A DNA stretch of 64,000 bases from Candidatus Corynebacterium avicola (GCA_019114135.1 DXGC01000070.1:1-64000); one strand, 5' to 3'. Counted from the stretch's first letter, positions 40,017 through 49,891 are shown. Notes: generated by a model from the letters alone, not told the origin. Numbers and translations are program-made.

Positions 40017-42196
40017 CTAACGACTCGACCACAACAACCGGCAGCACCAAGCGCCAGCGGACCCGGAAGCGCAAGCCCGTGTGGCGGCGCCTCGTCACGT
40101 CCGCCGTCGCCGTGCTCGCGGTGCTCGTCATCGTGCCACTGGTGGCGTTCTTCGCCGCGTACGTCGTCACGAAGGTGCCGGAGCCCGAGGAGCTGGTGAA
40201 CAACCAGATCTCGCAGATCTACGCCAACGACGGCAGCACCGAGCTGGCCCGGATCGTCCCGCCGGAGGGTAACCGTCAGAACGTCGACATCGACGACATC
40301 CCCGAGGACGTCCAGAACGCCGTGCTCGCCGCCGAGGACCGGGACTTCTACGACAACCCCGGCTTCTCGATCACCGGTTTCGGACGCGCCGCCATCGGCC
40401 AGCTCACCGGCAACGACGCCGGTGGTGGTTCCACGATCACCCAGCAGTACGTGAAGCAGGCCGTGGTCGGTGACGAGCGCAGCCTGGTCCGTAAGGGCAA
40501 GGAGCTGGTCGTCTCCGCCAAGATGGCCAACGAGTGGTCCAAGGAGGAGATCCTCGAGGCCTACCTCAACACCATCTACTTCGGACGCAACGCCTACGGC
40601 GTCTCCGCCGCGGCCCGCGCCTACTTCGGCAAGCCGGTCGAGGAGCTCACCGCTGCCGAGGGCGCGGTGCTCGCCTCCTCCATCCAGCGGCCCAGCCAGC
40701 TGGACCCGTGGACGAACCGTCCGGAGGCCGAGCAGCGTTGGAACTACGTCGCCGACGGCCTGGTGTCCATGGGCACGATCAGTCAGCAGGCCCGCGACGA
40801 GATGGTCTACCCCGAGGTCACCGACCCGGCACAGAACAACACCGGATCGGTCGCCGAGGGCACCAACGGGCTCATCAAGAGCCGTGTGCTCGACGAGCTC
40901 AACGCCAACGGCATTACCGAGGAGGCCGTCAACACCGGTGGTCTGAAGATCACCACCACCATCGACGCCGCCCACCAGCAGGCCATGGTCGACCAGATCC
41001 ACTCGGGACTGGAGGGCCAGGCAGACTCCGTGCGTTCCGCCGGTGTGGCCATCGACCCGAAGACCGGTGGCGTCCGCGCCTACTACGGTGGCGACGACCC
41101 GACGGGCCTGGACTGGGCGAACGCCGGCCTCCAGACCGGTTCGACCTTCAAGATCGTCACCATGGCCGCCGCGGTGGAGCAGGGCATCTCGTCCAGCACC
41201 GCCTACGACTCCTCCCCCGTCACCACGGGTGAGACCAACGTCCAGAACGTGGACGGCGAGTCCTGCGGCACCTGCTCCATGGCCGAGGCCCTGAAGCGTT
41301 CGCTGAACACCTCCTTCATCCGCGTCGCCCGTGACCTCGAGGGTGGTGCGCAGGACGTGGCCGACATGGCCCACCGCCTGGGCATGGCAGAGGAGATCCC
41401 CGGTATCGGCGAGACCCTGCGCGAGGACGGTGGCACCCCGTACGAGGGCATCACCCTGGGTCAGTACCAGTCCCGTCCGCAGGACATGGCCACCGCCCTG
41501 GCCACGCTGAGCAACCGTGGCGCCCTGGTCCCCACCCACTTCGTGTGGAAGGTGGAGACCAGCGAGGGTGAGTCGCTGATGGACAACACCGACATGGAGT
41601 CCACCCAGGTCATCCAGCCGGAGGTCGCCGACGAGGTGCTCTCCGCGATGGGCCCGATCGCCGAGTACTCCAACAACCACCAGCTGGCCGGCGGTCGCCC
41701 GAGCGCGGCGAAGACCGGTACCGCCCAGCTGGGCGACTCCGGGCAGAACAAGGACGCCTGGATGATCGGCTCGACCCCGCAGCTGGCCACCGCGATCTGG
41801 GTCGGTGACACCGCAGGCAACCCGCTCAGCGACATGCGCCGCGGCGGCTCGATGTACGGTTCCGGTACCCCGTCGGACATCTGGCAGGGCTTCATGGACA
41901 CGGCACTGGCCAACTACGAGGTCGAGCAGTTCGAGGCCGCCGACACGACCGCCAGCGCCGCCGGCGGCGGCGGTTCCACCGGCGGTGACTGGACCGGAGG
42001 CGGCGGTGAGACCGGCGGTGGCGCTGAGACCGGTGGTGACACCGGCGGCGGCGAGGCCGACACCGGTGGCGACACCGGCGGTGACACGGGCGGCGACACC
42101 GGCGGTGGCAACGAGGCACCGCCCGCAGCACCGAACAACGGCCGCGAGAACAACGACGTCGGCCAGATGATCGAGGACTTCCTCGGTAACTTCTAG
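40013..42196 (+). CDS. ponA: Bifunctional class A penicillin-binding protein
   Basis: Transglycosylase AVLAAEDRDFYDNPGFSITGFGRA...GGGSTITQQYVKQ; transpeptidase TGSTFK, AKTGT; Gly-rich tail. Confidence 0.95.
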   Translation: MTNDSTTTTGSTKRQRTRKRKPVWRRLVTSAVAVLAVLVIVPLVAFFAAYVVTKVPEPEELVNNQISQIYANDGSTELARIVPPEGNRQNVDIDDIPEDVQNAVLAAEDRDFYDNPGFSITGFGRAAIGQLTGNDAGGGSTITQQYVKQAVVGDERSLVRKGKELVVSAKMANEWSKEEILEAYLNTIYFGRNAYGVSAAARAYFGKPVEELTAAEGAVLASSIQRPSQLDPWTNRPEAEQRWNYVADGLVSMGTISQQARDEMVYPEVTDPAQNNTGSVAEGTNGLIKSRVLDELNANGITEEAVNTGGLKITTTIDAAHQQAMVDQIHSGLEGQADSVRSAGVAIDPKTGGVRAYYGGDDPTGLDWANAGLQTGSTFKIVTMAAAVEQGISSSTAYDSSPVTTGETNVQNVDGESCGTCSMAEALKRSLNTSFIRVARDLEGGAQDVADMAHRLGMAEEIPGIGETLREDGGTPYEGITLGQYQSRPQDMATALATLSNRGALVPTHFVWKVETSEGESLMDNTDMESTQVIQPEVADEVLSAMGPIAEYSNNHQLAGGRPSAAKTGTAQLGDSGQNKDAWMIGSTPQLATAIWVGDTAGNPLSDMRRGGSMYGSGTPSDIWQGFMDTALANYEVEQFEAADTTASAAGGGGSTGGDWTGGGGETGGGAETGGDTGGGEADTGGDTGGDTGGDTGGGNEAPPAAPNNGRENNDVGQMIEDFLGNF

Positions 42197-42236
42197 ACGG
42201 CCTCCGTAACCCCCCACGCTGCCCCGCGCAGCGACC

Positions 42237-42265
42237 ACGGCGCCGCACCCCCGGTGCGGCGCCGT
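42237..42265 (+). terminator. GC-rich hairpin downstream of ponA
   Basis: ACGGCGCCGCACC...GGTGCGGCGCCGT; no T-run. Confidence 0.55.
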
Positions 42266-42357
42266 CGGTGCGTCCTGACCCTTTAACGTGGACACTGTCC
42301 CGAACACCGTCCCGGACACCCTCCCGGACCCATATCCCAGAAAGTGGACCCACATCC

Positions 42358-42540
42358 ATGTCGAGTGCTGAGCTGCTGATCACGATGGGCAGCGTTTTCA
42401 TCGGATTCCTGCTGTTCGGGGCGTCTTTCGCCAGCTTCATGGCGAAGAGGCCGCCGAAGCAGGTCTGGTCCCTGTTCGTGGTGGCGATCATCTTCATCAC
42501 CCTCATCCCGCTCATCGTCGCGGTATTTTGGGCGACCTGA
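42358..42540 (+). CDS. Small two-TM membrane protein, hypothetical
   Basis: MSSAELLITMGSVFIGFLLFGASFASFMAKRPPKQVWSLFVVAIIFITLIPLIVAVFWAT. Confidence 0.6.
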   Translation: MSSAELLITMGSVFIGFLLFGASFASFMAKRPPKQVWSLFVVAIIFITLIPLIVAVFWAT

Positions 42541-42645
42541 TGTCCAGCGTGTATGCTGATCAGGTTGCTGACGCAACGAACCCTCCTGCCGTGCCCAACA
42601 GGGGTACGGCCGAAAAACACTAGACCACAGGAGGTGATGAGGTCC

Positions 42646-42936
42646 GTGCGTCAATACGAGATGATGATCATCATCGACCCGTCCCAGGATGAGCGCACCG
42701 TTGCCCCGTCGCTGGACAAGTTCCTCGAGACGGTTCGCAAGGATAACGGTACGGTTGAAAAGGTGGACATCTGGGGCAAGCGTCGCCTGGAGTACCCGAT
42801 CAACAAGCAGGACGAGGGCATCTACGCCGTCATCGACCTGAACTGCGAGTCGGCTACCGTCCAGGAGCTTGACCGTCTGCTGAACCTCAACGAGATCATC
42901 ATGCGCACCAAGGTGCTGCGCAAGGACGCCAAGTAG
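42646..42936 (+). CDS. rpsF: 30S ribosomal protein S6
   Basis: [26 protein letters not shown]; strong AGGAGGTGA SD 5' of GTG 42646. Confidence 0.96.
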   Translation: MRQYEMMIIIDPSQDERTVAPSLDKFLETVRKDNGTVEKVDIWGKRRLEYPINKQDEGIYAVIDLNCESATVQELDRLLNLNEIIMRTKVLRKDAK

Positions 42937-43010
42937 CCCAACGGCACTTGCGGTCCTGATGGACAATCAGAACCAGCAACAGCACCAACGTCGAAACAGG
43001 AGTCACTGAC

Positions 43011-43604
43011 ATGGCACAGGGAGACACCCCGATCACCGTCGTCGGAAACCTCGTCGCCGATCCCGAGCTGCGGTACACGCCCAGCGGGTCCGCGGTCGCG
43101 AACTTCCGCGTGGCGTCGACGCCGCGACGGTACGACTCCCAGTCAGGCCAGTGGGTCGACGGCGAGGCACTGTTCCTCACCTGCAACGTGTGGCGCCAGG
43201 CTGCCGAGAACGTGGCGAACTCGCTCACCAAGGGTGACCGGGTGATCGTCAACGGACGGCTCCGCCAGCGCAGCTTCGAGACCCGCGAGGGCGAGAAGCG
43301 CACCGTCTTCGAGGTCGAGGCCGACGAGGTCGGCCCGTCCCTGAAGTACGCCACCTCCCAGGTCACCAAGACCCCCCGTCAGGGCGGCAACTTCGGTGGT
43401 AACCAGGGTGGTCAGCAGGGCAACCAGGGCGGCTTCGGCGGCCCGCAGGGTGGCCAGCAGGGCGGCTTCGGCGGCCCGGCCGGCAACCAGGGTGGACAGG
43501 GTAACCAGGGTGGCTTCGGTGGACGCAATGCGTCGGCCGACGACGACCCCTGGAACTCCGCACCGCAGTCCGGTTTCGACGGTGGCGACGAGCCGCCGTT
43601 CTGA
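43011..43604 (+). CDS. ssb: Single-stranded DNA-binding protein
   Basis: [30 protein letters not shown]; acidic C-terminal tip GDEPPF. Confidence 0.96.
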   Translation: MAQGDTPITVVGNLVADPELRYTPSGSAVANFRVASTPRRYDSQSGQWVDGEALFLTCNVWRQAAENVANSLTKGDRVIVNGRLRQRSFETREGEKRTVFEVEADEVGPSLKYATSQVTKTPRQGGNFGGNQGGQQGNQGGFGGPQGGQQGGFGGPAGNQGGQGNQGGFGGRNASADDDPWNSAPQSGFDGGDEPPF

Positions 43605-43663
43605 TGTCCTTCTAGATCTACGTTTTCCCCCAGATACACCATAACCATGAAAGGCAACGGATC

Positions 43664-44119
43664 ATGAAGCTGATCCTCACCGCCGCCGTCGACAACCTCG
43701 GTGTCCCCGGTGACATCGTCGAGGTCAAGGCCGGCTACGGACGCAACTTCCTGCTGCCGCGCGGCTACGCCATCCCCGCCACCCGTGGCGCGGAGAAGCA
43801 GGTGGAGAACATCCGCCGTGCACAGCAGGACAAGGTCATCCGCGACCTGGACCACGCTCGCGAGGTCAAGGCCGAGATCGATCACCTGAGCAACGTCACC
43901 GTCAACGTGCGTACCTCGGAGCAGGGCAAGCTGTTCGGCTCCGTCTCCGCCGAGGACGTCGCTGTCGCAGTCAAGGCCGCTGGCGGCCGCGAGCTGGACA
44001 AGCGCACCATCGTCCTCAACAAGGGTGACGTGAAGACTACCGGTTCCTACAACGTCGACATCAAGCTGCACCCGCAGGTTGTCGCGTCCCTGAACTTCAA
44101 GGTCGTCGCCGAGAAGTAG
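43664..44119 (+). CDS. rplI: 50S ribosomal protein L9
   Basis: MKLILTAAVDNLGVPGDIVEVKAGYGRNFLLPRGYAIPAT. Confidence 0.97.
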   Translation: MKLILTAAVDNLGVPGDIVEVKAGYGRNFLLPRGYAIPATRGAEKQVENIRRAQQDKVIRDLDHAREVKAEIDHLSNVTVNVRTSEQGKLFGSVSAEDVAVAVKAAGGRELDKRTIVLNKGDVKTTGSYNVDIKLHPQVVASLNFKVVAEK

Positions 44120-44373
44120 AGCCTTCCCGCGCTCTACTGTCCCGACACAGTCGAAAATGTCGCAGCACCGCCTCAGCGGGGCACCACTGCACCGAACCAT
44201 CACCGTGGACCAGACGGTCCATGCGTCGCCCGGCCTAGACACCCGGGCGCGGACGTCGGCATAGACACCCGACGGTTACCGGCAGCAGGTGGCGTTCACC
44301 GCGCGTGGGATCGCGACGACAGTCACTTCAACTGAGACAACAGCATCGGTGAGCCCCGGACGGGGCCCACCAC

Positions 44374-44421
44374 GTCCGCCCCCGGAGGAGTCGAACAGAC
44401 TCGTCCGGGGGCGGACTTTTT
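44374..44421 (+). terminator. Rho-independent terminator
   Basis: GTCCGCCCCCGGA...TCCGGGGGCGGAC followed by TTTTT. Confidence 0.85.
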
Positions 44422-44481
44422 GTGTGCAGAGGAGCGGTGGTCGGGTCGTGAAGTTGGTGTATGTGGGTCACCGAGGGGACG

Positions 44482-44895
44482 TTTTCCACACCTTGTCCAC
44501 ACTTTTCCACACCCAAGGTGGGGAGGTGTGGACAACTTGGGGAGATCCGTGCATAACATGCGCATAGTTCACCTTCTGGGCACATTCTGTTGACCTGCAA
44601 GTATGGCTGTGTCCCGCCGACTGACCTGTGGATATCGGCAGTTGTCCACCTTGTCATCGTGTAAATATATCCAACTGCGGACCTCTGACCTGCGTGTTTC
44701 TGAAAAGGCGCAGGTAGGGGAGGAGCTGTCCACAACTTGTGCACACAGCGAGCAGGAATGGAAGGTGAACATGCACACAAGGTCCACACATTGTCCACAA
44801 TCGATGTGGATAACCCGGAATCTCGGAGCGAAAATGGTGCTTCGTGAGCCGAAATCGGCCCCGTAAGCGGCATTGACTGAGGTCGATGTGGACAG
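44482..44895. promoter_or_regulatory. Cluster of DnaA-box-like 9-mers upstream of dnaB
   Basis: TTTTCCACA (44482, 44503), TTGTCCACA (44493, 44791), TGTGGACAA (44527), TGTGGATAT (44627), TTGTCCACC (44642), CTGTCCACA (44726), TTGTGCACA (44737), TGTGGATAA (44805), TGTGGACAG (44887). Confidence 0.7.
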
Positions 44896-45000
44896 CTGAT
44901 GTGCAGCCACGGCGACTTCCGTCAGGGGGACCGGTGCGGCGACCGGTGCGACGGCCTGCGGGGTCGTTTCCTGTCCGCCGCGGGTACTAAGATGACGGCC

Positions 45001-46557
45001 ATGAGTGCACAGGAGATGGGTAGCGCGGGATTCGGCGACGCCGAGGGGACGAGTGCGGTCCCGCTGCCGCCGGAGCCGGGCCCCTGGGACGACGAAGGTC
45101 CCTCGGGCAGCTTCGGCGACGATCCCGGCTTCGGGGGATCCGGGGGCGGTCGTGACGGTGGCAAGGGTCAGCGTCGCGGGAACTTCCAGCGTTCGGGACG
45201 CGGCGGCAATGATCCGGCCGACTTCGCCGAACCCCGCCAGATGCCCCAGAACACCGAGGCGGAGCAGGGCGTCCTCGGCGGCATGATGCTCAGCAAGGAC
45301 GCCATCGCCGACGTCGTCGAGCGGCTGCGTCCGGACGACTTCTACCGTCCCGCCCACCGCACGATCTACGAGACGATGCTGGAGCTCTACGGCGAGGGCA
45401 TGGAGGTCGACCCGGTCATCCTCGCCGGCCGACTCGACAACAACACCCTGCTCGACGTCATCGGCGGAGCCCCGTACCTGCACGAGCTGTCCTCGAAGGT
45501 GCCGACCGCGGCGAACGCCGGCTACTACGCCGACCTGGTCGCCGAGAAGGCCGTGCTGCGGCGCCTCGTCTCCGCCGGAACCAGGATCGTGCAGTTCGGC
45601 TACTCCGGGCTGGAGGGCCAGGAGCTGGAGAGCGTGGTCGACCGTGCCCAGCAGGAGATGTTCAACATCACCAACGAGTCCGCCAGCGAGGACTACATGG
45701 TGCTGCAGGACCTGCTCGAGTCCACCATGGACGAGCTGGACGCCCTGGAGAACGGCGTCGGTGAGGGAGAGGGCATCATGACCGGCTTCAGTGAGCTGGA
45801 CGAGATGACCAACGGCCTGCGCGGCGGCCAGATGGTCATCGTCGCCGCCCGACCCGGTGTCGGTAAGTCGACGCTGGCTCTGGACTTCATGCGTTCGGCG
45901 TCGGTGCAGCAGAACAAGGCTTCGGTGCTCTTCAGCCTGGAGATGAGCAAGTCCGAGGTGATGATGCGTGTCTTCTCCGCCGAAGCCGAGGTGCCGCTGT
46001 CGGTGATGCGCGGCGGCAAGATGAACGACTCCCAGTGGGACAAGCTGACCCGTCGTGTCACCGCGATCGAGAATGCGCCGATCTTCATCGACGACTCGCC
46101 CAACCTGACGATGACGGAGATCCGGGCGAAGGCGCGTCGACTGAAGCAGAAGCACGACCTGGGCCTGATCGTGGTCGACTACCTGCAGCTGATGAGCTCG
46201 GGCAAGAAGGTCGAGTCACGTCAGCAGGAGGTCTCGGAGTTCTCCCGTCAGCTCAAGCTGCTGGCCAAGGAGGTCGACGTGCCCCTGGTCGCCATCTCGC
46301 AGCTCAACCGTGGTGTGGAGTCCCGTGGCGACGACGCGCTGCCGAAGGTCTCCGACCTGCGTGAGTCCGGTTCGCTGGAGCAGGACGCCGACATCGTCCT
46401 GCTGATCAGCCGTCCGGACGCCCAGAACCGCGACCATGAGCGTGCCGGCGAGGCCGACCTGATCCTGGCGAAGCACCGTGGTGGCCCGATCGGCACCATC
46501 CAGGTCGCCCACCAGCTGCACTACTCGAAGTTCTCCGAGCTCAGCCGCGGGATCTAG
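45001..46557 (+). CDS. dnaB: Replicative DNA helicase DnaB (start may be 44992)
   Basis: PQNTEAEQGVLGGMMLSKDAI, AARPGVGKSTLALDFMR, GLIVVDYLQLMS. Confidence 0.96.
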   Translation: MSAQEMGSAGFGDAEGTSAVPLPPEPGPWDDEGPSGSFGDDPGFGGSGGGRDGGKGQRRGNFQRSGRGGNDPADFAEPRQMPQNTEAEQGVLGGMMLSKDAIADVVERLRPDDFYRPAHRTIYETMLELYGEGMEVDPVILAGRLDNNTLLDVIGGAPYLHELSSKVPTAANAGYYADLVAEKAVLRRLVSAGTRIVQFGYSGLEGQELESVVDRAQQEMFNITNESASEDYMVLQDLLESTMDELDALENGVGEGEGIMTGFSELDEMTNGLRGGQMVIVAARPGVGKSTLALDFMRSASVQQNKASVLFSLEMSKSEVMMRVFSAEAEVPLSVMRGGKMNDSQWDKLTRRVTAIENAPIFIDDSPNLTMTEIRAKARRLKQKHDLGLIVVDYLQLMSSGKKVESRQQEVSEFSRQLKLLAKEVDVPLVAISQLNRGVESRGDDALPKVSDLRESGSLEQDADIVLLISRPDAQNRDHERAGEADLILAKHRGGPIGTIQVAHQLHYSKFSELSRGI

Positions 46558-46627
46558 CCGCGTCCAGCGCGTCTCCCGCCCGACTTTGACCCGACTCCGA
46601 CCCGGCTCGGGGCCGATTCCGGCCAGG

Positions 46628-46696
46628 TGTCGGATAGGTGGGACAGAACACTGGGATCCGGCGGAAATCCCGACGATTCATCTCACCTGTTCGACA
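46628..46696. repeat. 69-bp palindromic intergenic repeat, family A copy 3 (inverted relative to copy 2)
   Basis: TGTCGGATAGGTGGGACAG...; reverse complement begins TGTCGAACAGGTGAGATGAATCGTCGGGATTTCCGCC, aligning to copy 2 TGTCAGAAAGGTGGGACCAATCGTCGTGATTTTTGCC. Confidence 0.8.
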
Positions 46697-46785
46697 CCCC
46701 GGGGGAGTACGTCGGTGGGGGATCGGCAGTGCGTGGTGTGGGTGTGGAATGGCGGGGGAGCGGGGCTCTGGGGGCTCTGGGTGGT

Positions 46786-47256
46786 TCAGTCCTCGAACTG
46801 CTCGAGGATGACGTCGAGCACCCTGCCGAGGTCCGCGGCCTGCTGCTCGTCCAGGCGGTCGAACAACAGTCGGCGCACCGAGTCCACATGCCCGGGGGCG
46901 GCCTGCTGGATCGTCGCCAGGCCGGTCTCGGTCAGCACGATGAAAGCCCCACGCCCGTCGGACTCACAGGCCTCACGGACGAGCAGGTCACGCTTGATCA
47001 TCCGGGAGATCTGGTGCGACAGCCGGGACCGGTCCCAGCTCAGGATGTCGGCCAGTGCGGCGATGCGCATCCGATGGTCCGGTGCCTCGGAGAGGTTCAC
47101 CAGAACCTCGTAGTCGGACATGGACAACCCGCTCTGTCGCTGGATGTCCCGGGCCAGCTCGGAGTCGATCCGCCGGGAGGCGAAGAGCCACTTGCGCCAC
47201 AGGCACTGCTCCTCGTCCGAGAGCCACCTGGGGGAGTTGTCCGTGCTGTTGATCAT
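46786..47256 (-). CDS. MarR-family transcriptional regulator
   Basis: LSMSDYEVLVNLSEAPDHRMRIAALADILSWDRSRLSHQISRMIKRDLLVREACESDGRGAFIVLTETG. Confidence 0.92.
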   Translation of the reverse strand: MINSTDNSPRWLSDEEQCLWRKWLFASRRIDSELARDIQRQSGLSMSDYEVLVNLSEAPDHRMRIAALADILSWDRSRLSHQISRMIKRDLLVREACESDGRGAFIVLTETGLATIQQAAPGHVDSVRRLLFDRLDEQQAADLGRVLDVILEQFED

Positions 47257-47281
47257 GCTTCCATTCAATCACACCGAGCAT

Positions 47282-47301
47282 TTGGTTGACACATCAACCA
47301 A
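47282..47301. promoter_or_regulatory. Candidate MarR operator
   Basis: TTGGTTGA-CACA-TCAACCAA perfect inverted repeat in the MarR/yceI divergent region. Confidence 0.65.
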
Positions 47302-47434
47302 CCGCTCGTAGGGTGGTGTTCATCGGACGGCAACCGACCGGACCTACCGTCGAGGTGGTGTCCGGACCGGGAATCGCCGTCCGGGGACAAAAGACACGAT
47401 CAACACCAATCCGCTTCCAAAGGAGCATCACCAC

Positions 47435-47980
47435 ATGAGCACCGTCAACGACTACGCCGGCAACTTCACCATCGATCCGTCCCACTCCGAGATCGGCTTC
47501 ACCGCCCGCCACGCCATGGTCACCAAGGTCCGTGGTTCCTTCAACGAGTTCTCCGGTACCGCCACCAGCGGCGAGAACCTGGCCGACGCCGCCATCTCCG
47601 TGACCATCGCTGCGTCCTCCATCGACACCCGCAACGCCGACCGCGACGGCCACGTCAAGAGCGAGGACTTCTTCGACGTCGAGAAGTTCCCGGAGATCAC
47701 CTTCACCTCCACCAGCGTCACCGCTGCCGGCGACGACGCCCTGGAGGTCACCGGTGACCTCACCATCAAGGACGTGACCAAGCAGGTCACCGTGCCCTTC
47801 GAGTTCGAGGGCGAGGTCGTTGACCCGTGGGGCAACACCCGCGTCGGTTTCTCCGGTTCCACCACCATCAACCGCACCGACTTCGGCCTGACCTGGAACG
47901 CTCCGCTGAAGACCGACGGCGTGCTCGTCTCCGAGAAGATCACCCTGAACTTCGACATCTCGGCCACCAAGGACGCATAA
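47435..47980 (+). CDS. YceI-family protein
   Basis: GNFTIDPSHSEIGFTARHAMVTKVRGSFNEFSG; VTGDLTIKDVTKQVTVPFEFEG. Confidence 0.95.
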   Translation: MSTVNDYAGNFTIDPSHSEIGFTARHAMVTKVRGSFNEFSGTATSGENLADAAISVTIAASSIDTRNADRDGHVKSEDFFDVEKFPEITFTSTSVTAAGDDALEVTGDLTIKDVTKQVTVPFEFEGEVVDPWGNTRVGFSGSTTINRTDFGLTWNAPLKTDGVLVSEKITLNFDISATKDA

Positions 47981-47999
47981 GTCCTCTAGCATCACGGGC

Positions 48000-48491
48000 A
48001 TGAAGCCCGACAAAACCACCACAACCCGGGGCGCCGGGGCACTCGTCTTCGCTGGCGGGGCCCTCGGCGCCTTTTTGCGCTGGGCCTTCACCGTGGACAC
48101 CGGGATCGAGGGCTCGCTGTGGCCCCTCCTGGTCGTCAACCTCACCGGCGCATTCGCCCTCGGCCTGATGGTCGGCTACCTGCCACTGGTCAGCGACACC
48201 ACCGGGTCCGGTAAGTCGGGACGCCGCGAACGCATCCGTCTGACCTTCGGCACCGGCCTGCTGGGAGGGTTCACCTCGTACTCGGCGATCGCCGCGGCGA
48301 CGGTGCAGGACGCCGGTGGTCCGCTCGGGCCGATCGTCTACCTGGTCGGCACCGTGGTGCTCGGGCTGCTGCTGGCCAAGGCAGGGCTGTGGTGCGGTGC
48401 GCGCATCACCGGGGAGCCTTATGGCCGCGACAACGCTGGCAGCGGCAACAGTGGCAACAGTAACGGCGCGACCGGGGAGGCAACGGTATGA
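48000..48491 (+). CDS. crcB: Fluoride exporter CrcB/Fluc, subunit 1
   Basis: GGALGAFLRWAFTVDTGIEGSLWPLLVVNLTGAFALGLMVGYL; GTGLLGGFTSYSAIAA. Confidence 0.88.
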   Translation: MKPDKTTTTRGAGALVFAGGALGAFLRWAFTVDTGIEGSLWPLLVVNLTGAFALGLMVGYLPLVSDTTGSGKSGRRERIRLTFGTGLLGGFTSYSAIAAATVQDAGGPLGPIVYLVGTVVLGLLLAKAGLWCGARITGEPYGRDNAGSGNSGNSNGATGEATV

Positions 48492-48865
48492 CCGGCGAGA
48501 TTTCACTGGTGGCGGCGCTGCTCGTCGCCTTCGGCGGCGGCTCAGGTGCATGGCTGCGCTGGCGGCTGGACCGCTTCATCAAGGACCACAGCAAGAGTGA
48601 CCTGCTGGTCAGTCTGCTGGTGATCAACACCCTGGGCTCTCTGGCGCTGGGTGTGCTCTTCGGTCTCACCGACAGCTGGTGGCTGGTCGCTCTCATCGGC
48701 ACCGGCCTGTGCGGTGGCTTCACCACCTTCTCCACGGCGTCGGTGGACGCCGTGGGTCTGTTCCAGCGCAAGCTCACCGTGGCCGCGGTGGTCTCGGTGG
48801 TAGCGATGGCGCTGCTGGCGGTCGCCGCCTTCGCCCTGGGACACGCAGCGGTGAGCTGGATCTAG
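48488..48865 (+). CDS. crcB: Fluoride exporter CrcB/Fluc, subunit 2
   Basis: FGGGSGAWLRWRLDRF; VINTLGSLALGVLFGL; IGTGLCGGFTTFSTASVDAVGL. Confidence 0.92.
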   Translation: MTGEISLVAALLVAFGGGSGAWLRWRLDRFIKDHSKSDLLVSLLVINTLGSLALGVLFGLTDSWWLVALIGTGLCGGFTTFSTASVDAVGLFQRKLTVAAVVSVVAMALLAVAAFALGHAAVSWI

Positions 48866-48883
48866 CTGGTAACCAGCAGGAGG

Positions 48884-49381
48884 CTAGCGGGGCTTCTTCG
48901 CGGAGACCCAGACGTCGATCTCGGCGGTGACCGGCTCCTCGCCGGCGTCGTCGAGCAGCTGGAGGTTCACGGTGACCAGCTGGCCGCCGGTCTCGCGGGT
49001 GATGGTGGAGAAGTCCGGCCAGTCGGCGGTGGCGGTGATGGTCAGTCCGCCGGTCGACTTGGTGGGGTAGTCGGCACGCATGCCACGGGGGAGCCACCGG
49101 TGGGTGGTGGGCACGGCAGCCTCACACAGTGCACCCATCGCGGCCTCTCCGCCGTTGAGCGCGGCGATGACGTGGAAGGTGCCGATGTGGTTCTGCACAC
49201 CCCACCACTTGCCGAGGCGCACCACGGAGCGCTCCGGGGTGACCTCACGAACCCGCGGGAAGACGGTGCGGAAGTACGGTGCCTTGACGGCATAGGCGAC
49301 CGAGAAAAGCCCACGTCCGAGGGTGCTCGTCCCGTCCTTGGTGACCTTTTTCCAGAGCTTGTACGTGCTAGTGCTAGTCAT
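48884..49381 (-). CDS. DUF4442-type hotdog-fold protein
   Basis: VRLGKWWGVQNHIGTFHVIAALNGGEAAMGALCEAAVPTTHRWLPRGMRADYPTKSTGGLTITA. Confidence 0.8.
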   Translation of the reverse strand: MTSTSTYKLWKKVTKDGTSTLGRGLFSVAYAVKAPYFRTVFPRVREVTPERSVVRLGKWWGVQNHIGTFHVIAALNGGEAAMGALCEAAVPTTHRWLPRGMRADYPTKSTGGLTITATADWPDFSTITRETGGQLVTVNLQLLDDAGEEPVTAEIDVWVSAKKPR

Positions 49382-49525
49382 AAATTCATAGGATAATGCA
49401 GCCGGACGACGGATACCGGCGAACGCCGGTACGCTGGACCGGGAATAGCGGAAGTCACCGGGGACGTTGAACCCCACGTAAGCCCGCACAACGAATATGC
49501 AGTATATGCAGAAGAGGTAGATCCC

Positions 49526-49891
49526 ATGGCCACCACGACGGTCACCACCGAGAACTTCCAGGACACCATCGAGGGCGAGGGCATCGTCCTCCTCGACTTC
49601 TGGGCCGACTGGTGCGGTCCGTGCAAGCGTTTCGCCCCGGTCTTCGAGAAGTCCTCCGAGGACAACCCGGAGATCACCTTCGGCAAGGTCGACACCGAGG
49701 CCAACCAGGACATCGCCGCAGCCCTGCAGATCCAGTCGATCCCCACCCTGATGGCCTTCCGCGACGGCATCCTGGTCTACCGGGACGCCGGCGTGATGAA
49801 CCCGAAGCAGCTCCGTGAGCTCATCGAGCAGGTCCAGGGCCTCGACATGGAGGACGTGCGCAAGCAGGTCGCCGAGCAGAACAACAGCTAG
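49526..49891 (+). CDS. trxA: Thioredoxin (second copy)
   Basis: IVLLDFWADWCGPCKRFAPVFEKSSEDNPEITFGKVDTEANQDIAAALQIQSIPTLMAFRDG. Confidence 0.96.
   Translation: MATTTVTTENFQDTIEGEGIVLLDFWADWCGPCKRFAPVFEKSSEDNPEITFGKVDTEANQDIAAALQIQSIPTLMAFRDGILVYRDAGVMNPKQLRELIEQVQGLDMEDVRKQVAEQNNS

Noticed and set aside
41960-42120. Tandem GGTGACACCGGCGGC-like repeats as possible CRISPR or VNTR
   Set aside because: In frame within ponA, encoding a Thr/Gly/Asp-rich tail; no spacer structure.
39953-42355. 800-aa - strand ORF
   Set aside because: Antisense to ponA; composition artefact.
43384-43520. Tandem GGTGGNCAGCAGGGC-like repeats
   Set aside because: In frame in ssb, the usual Gly/Gln-rich linker of actinobacterial SSB.
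44236-44271. Direct repeat TAGACACCCG (44236 and 44262)
   Set aside because: Only two 10-bp copies; too short to claim function.
44603-44866. 87-aa + strand ORF in the dnaB upstream gap
   Set aside because: Overlaps the DnaA-box cluster, no RBS or recognisable family; treated as chance ORF.
44569-46155. 528-aa - strand ORF covering dnaB and the DnaA-box gap
   Set aside because: Antisense to dnaB; no domain-like pattern.
47980-48000. Fluoride riboswitch upstream of crcB
   Set aside because: Only 20 bp separate yceI stop and crcB start; no room for the aptamer and no matching consensus seen.
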